Shown: positions 5,575-5,831 of the stretch, one piece after another
Layout: every line of letters begins with the position of its first letter
How positions within the stretch are numbered: the first letter of the stretch is position 1
Assembly (NCBI GenBank): GCA_017411585.1
Contig: JAFQPV010000176.1
Location: 1-5,831, forward strand
Length of the DNA: 5,831 nt
Source of the DNA: Clostridia bacterium
GTDB taxonomy: Bacteria > Bacillota > Clostridia > UBA1381 > UMGS1253
Direction: 5' to 3'
Program-made: the position numbers and the translations under genes
Notes under the pieces: generated by a model
Told to the model about the DNA's origin: nothing
The model's input: the letters and a program-made list of their open reading frames with translations, nothing else
Database searches by the model: none

Positions 5575-5818
5575 GGGCGATGCGTGAATCGCCCCTACAA
5601 GCACAACTACCCATTTGCGTGCTAAAAGGCCCCCTTGCCTAAAGGGGGCTGGCAGCCGATAGGCTGACTGGGGGATTCTATTTTCTGTCCTGCCGGACGA
5701 GCCTACTTTTGATTGCAAAAGTAGCAAAACACGGGGGAGTTCCGATCCTCCCCCGCACCCCCTTCAAACGGCTTAAGGGGACTTGCTGTCCCCTATAAGA
5801 ATCCCCTGCTACAGTAGC
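5575..5818. repeat. Cluster of GC-rich intergenic hairpin repeats
   Basis: No credible gene lies in 5551-5831. Seven perfect inverted repeats follow one another: GGGCGAT/ATCGCCC (5575-5594), GCCCCCTT/AAGGGGGC (5629-5649), CAGCC/GGCTG (5653-5666), CTACTTTTG/CAAAAGTAG (5703-5724), CGGGGGAG/CTCCCCCG (5732-5755), AGGGGAC/GTCCCCT (5776-5794) and GCTAC/GTAGC (5808-5818). Loops are 1-8 nt. From memory, very similar units (the CGCCCCTACA-type palindrome, the CCCCCTT...AAGGGGG...ACTGGGGGATT unit) are dispersed in many gut Clostridia genomes. They look like small non-coding repeat elements of the REP or MITE kind, several abutting here. No transposase or clear terminal repeats are visible. Some hairpins might also act as terminators for genes beyond the right edge, though none has a good T-tract. 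Confidence 0.7.
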
Positions 5819-5831
5819 CGGTAACAATACA

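Noticed and set aside
5518..5727. Minus-strand 69-codon open frame in the hairpin region
   Set aside because: It runs through the palindromic repeats, has no plausible ribosome binding site, and its sequence simply translates the dispersed repeat. Such frames are often annotated by mistake.
5575..5818. CRISPR array
   Set aside because: The palindromic units differ from one another and are irregularly spaced; there is no repeated direct unit with spacers.

Overview
The window looks like a chromosomal segment from a Firmicute of the class Clostridia, plausibly a gut Oscillospiraceae/Ruminococcaceae-type organism. This rests on Bacillus/Clostridium-style GGAGG and GAGGTGA ribosome binding sites, consensus sigma-A promoters, a Bacillus-type xanthine phosphoribosyltransferase, a small alarmone synthetase, and an intergenic block of GC-rich palindromes of a kind I associate from memory with gut Firmicutes. 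Taxonomy is inference; there is no rRNA or other marker here.

Five genes are supported, four on the minus strand and one on the plus strand. Left to right: (1) 1-1281 (-), the N-terminal 427 codons of a K+(or Na+)/H+ antiporter of the NhaP2 type, cut by the window edge just as its TrkA-C-like cytosolic tail starts; (2) 1418-1999 (-), xpt, xanthine phosphoribosyltransferase; (3) 2151-2852 (+), an OmpR/KdpE-type response regulator starting at TTG, with no partner kinase beside it; (4) 2905-4647 (-), a Na+/phosphate symporter-family protein with a C-terminal PhoU-like domain; (5) 4778-5476 (-), a synthetase-only small alarmone ((p)ppGpp) synthetase. The last ~300 bases (about 5550-5831) hold no credible gene but a dense series of perfect hairpins.

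Every gene has its own readable promoter. xpt and the regulator are divergent, with -35 boxes only 13 bp apart, and the regulator's promoter carries a perfect palindrome between -35 and -10. The regulator and the phosphate transporter converge on a shared bidirectional terminator. The transporter's promoter lacks a -35 box; instead it has two perfect 10-base direct repeats at an 11-bp period ending 11 bp before the -10, which is the geometry of a Pho box (TTAACT-N5-TTAACT). These repeats abut the stop codon of the alarmone synthetase gene.

The common theme is ion and phosphate homeostasis plus purine/(p)ppGpp metabolism: monovalent cation/proton exchange, phosphate uptake with a PhoU sensor domain, a Kdp/Pho-type regulator, GMP salvage and alarmone synthesis. 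I see no clearly new multi-gene system. The most interesting signals are regulatory: the Pho-box-like repeats, the operator in the orphan regulator's promoter, the structured leader of the transporter, the interleaved inverted repeats around the alarmone synthetase promoter, and the hairpin cluster at the right end.
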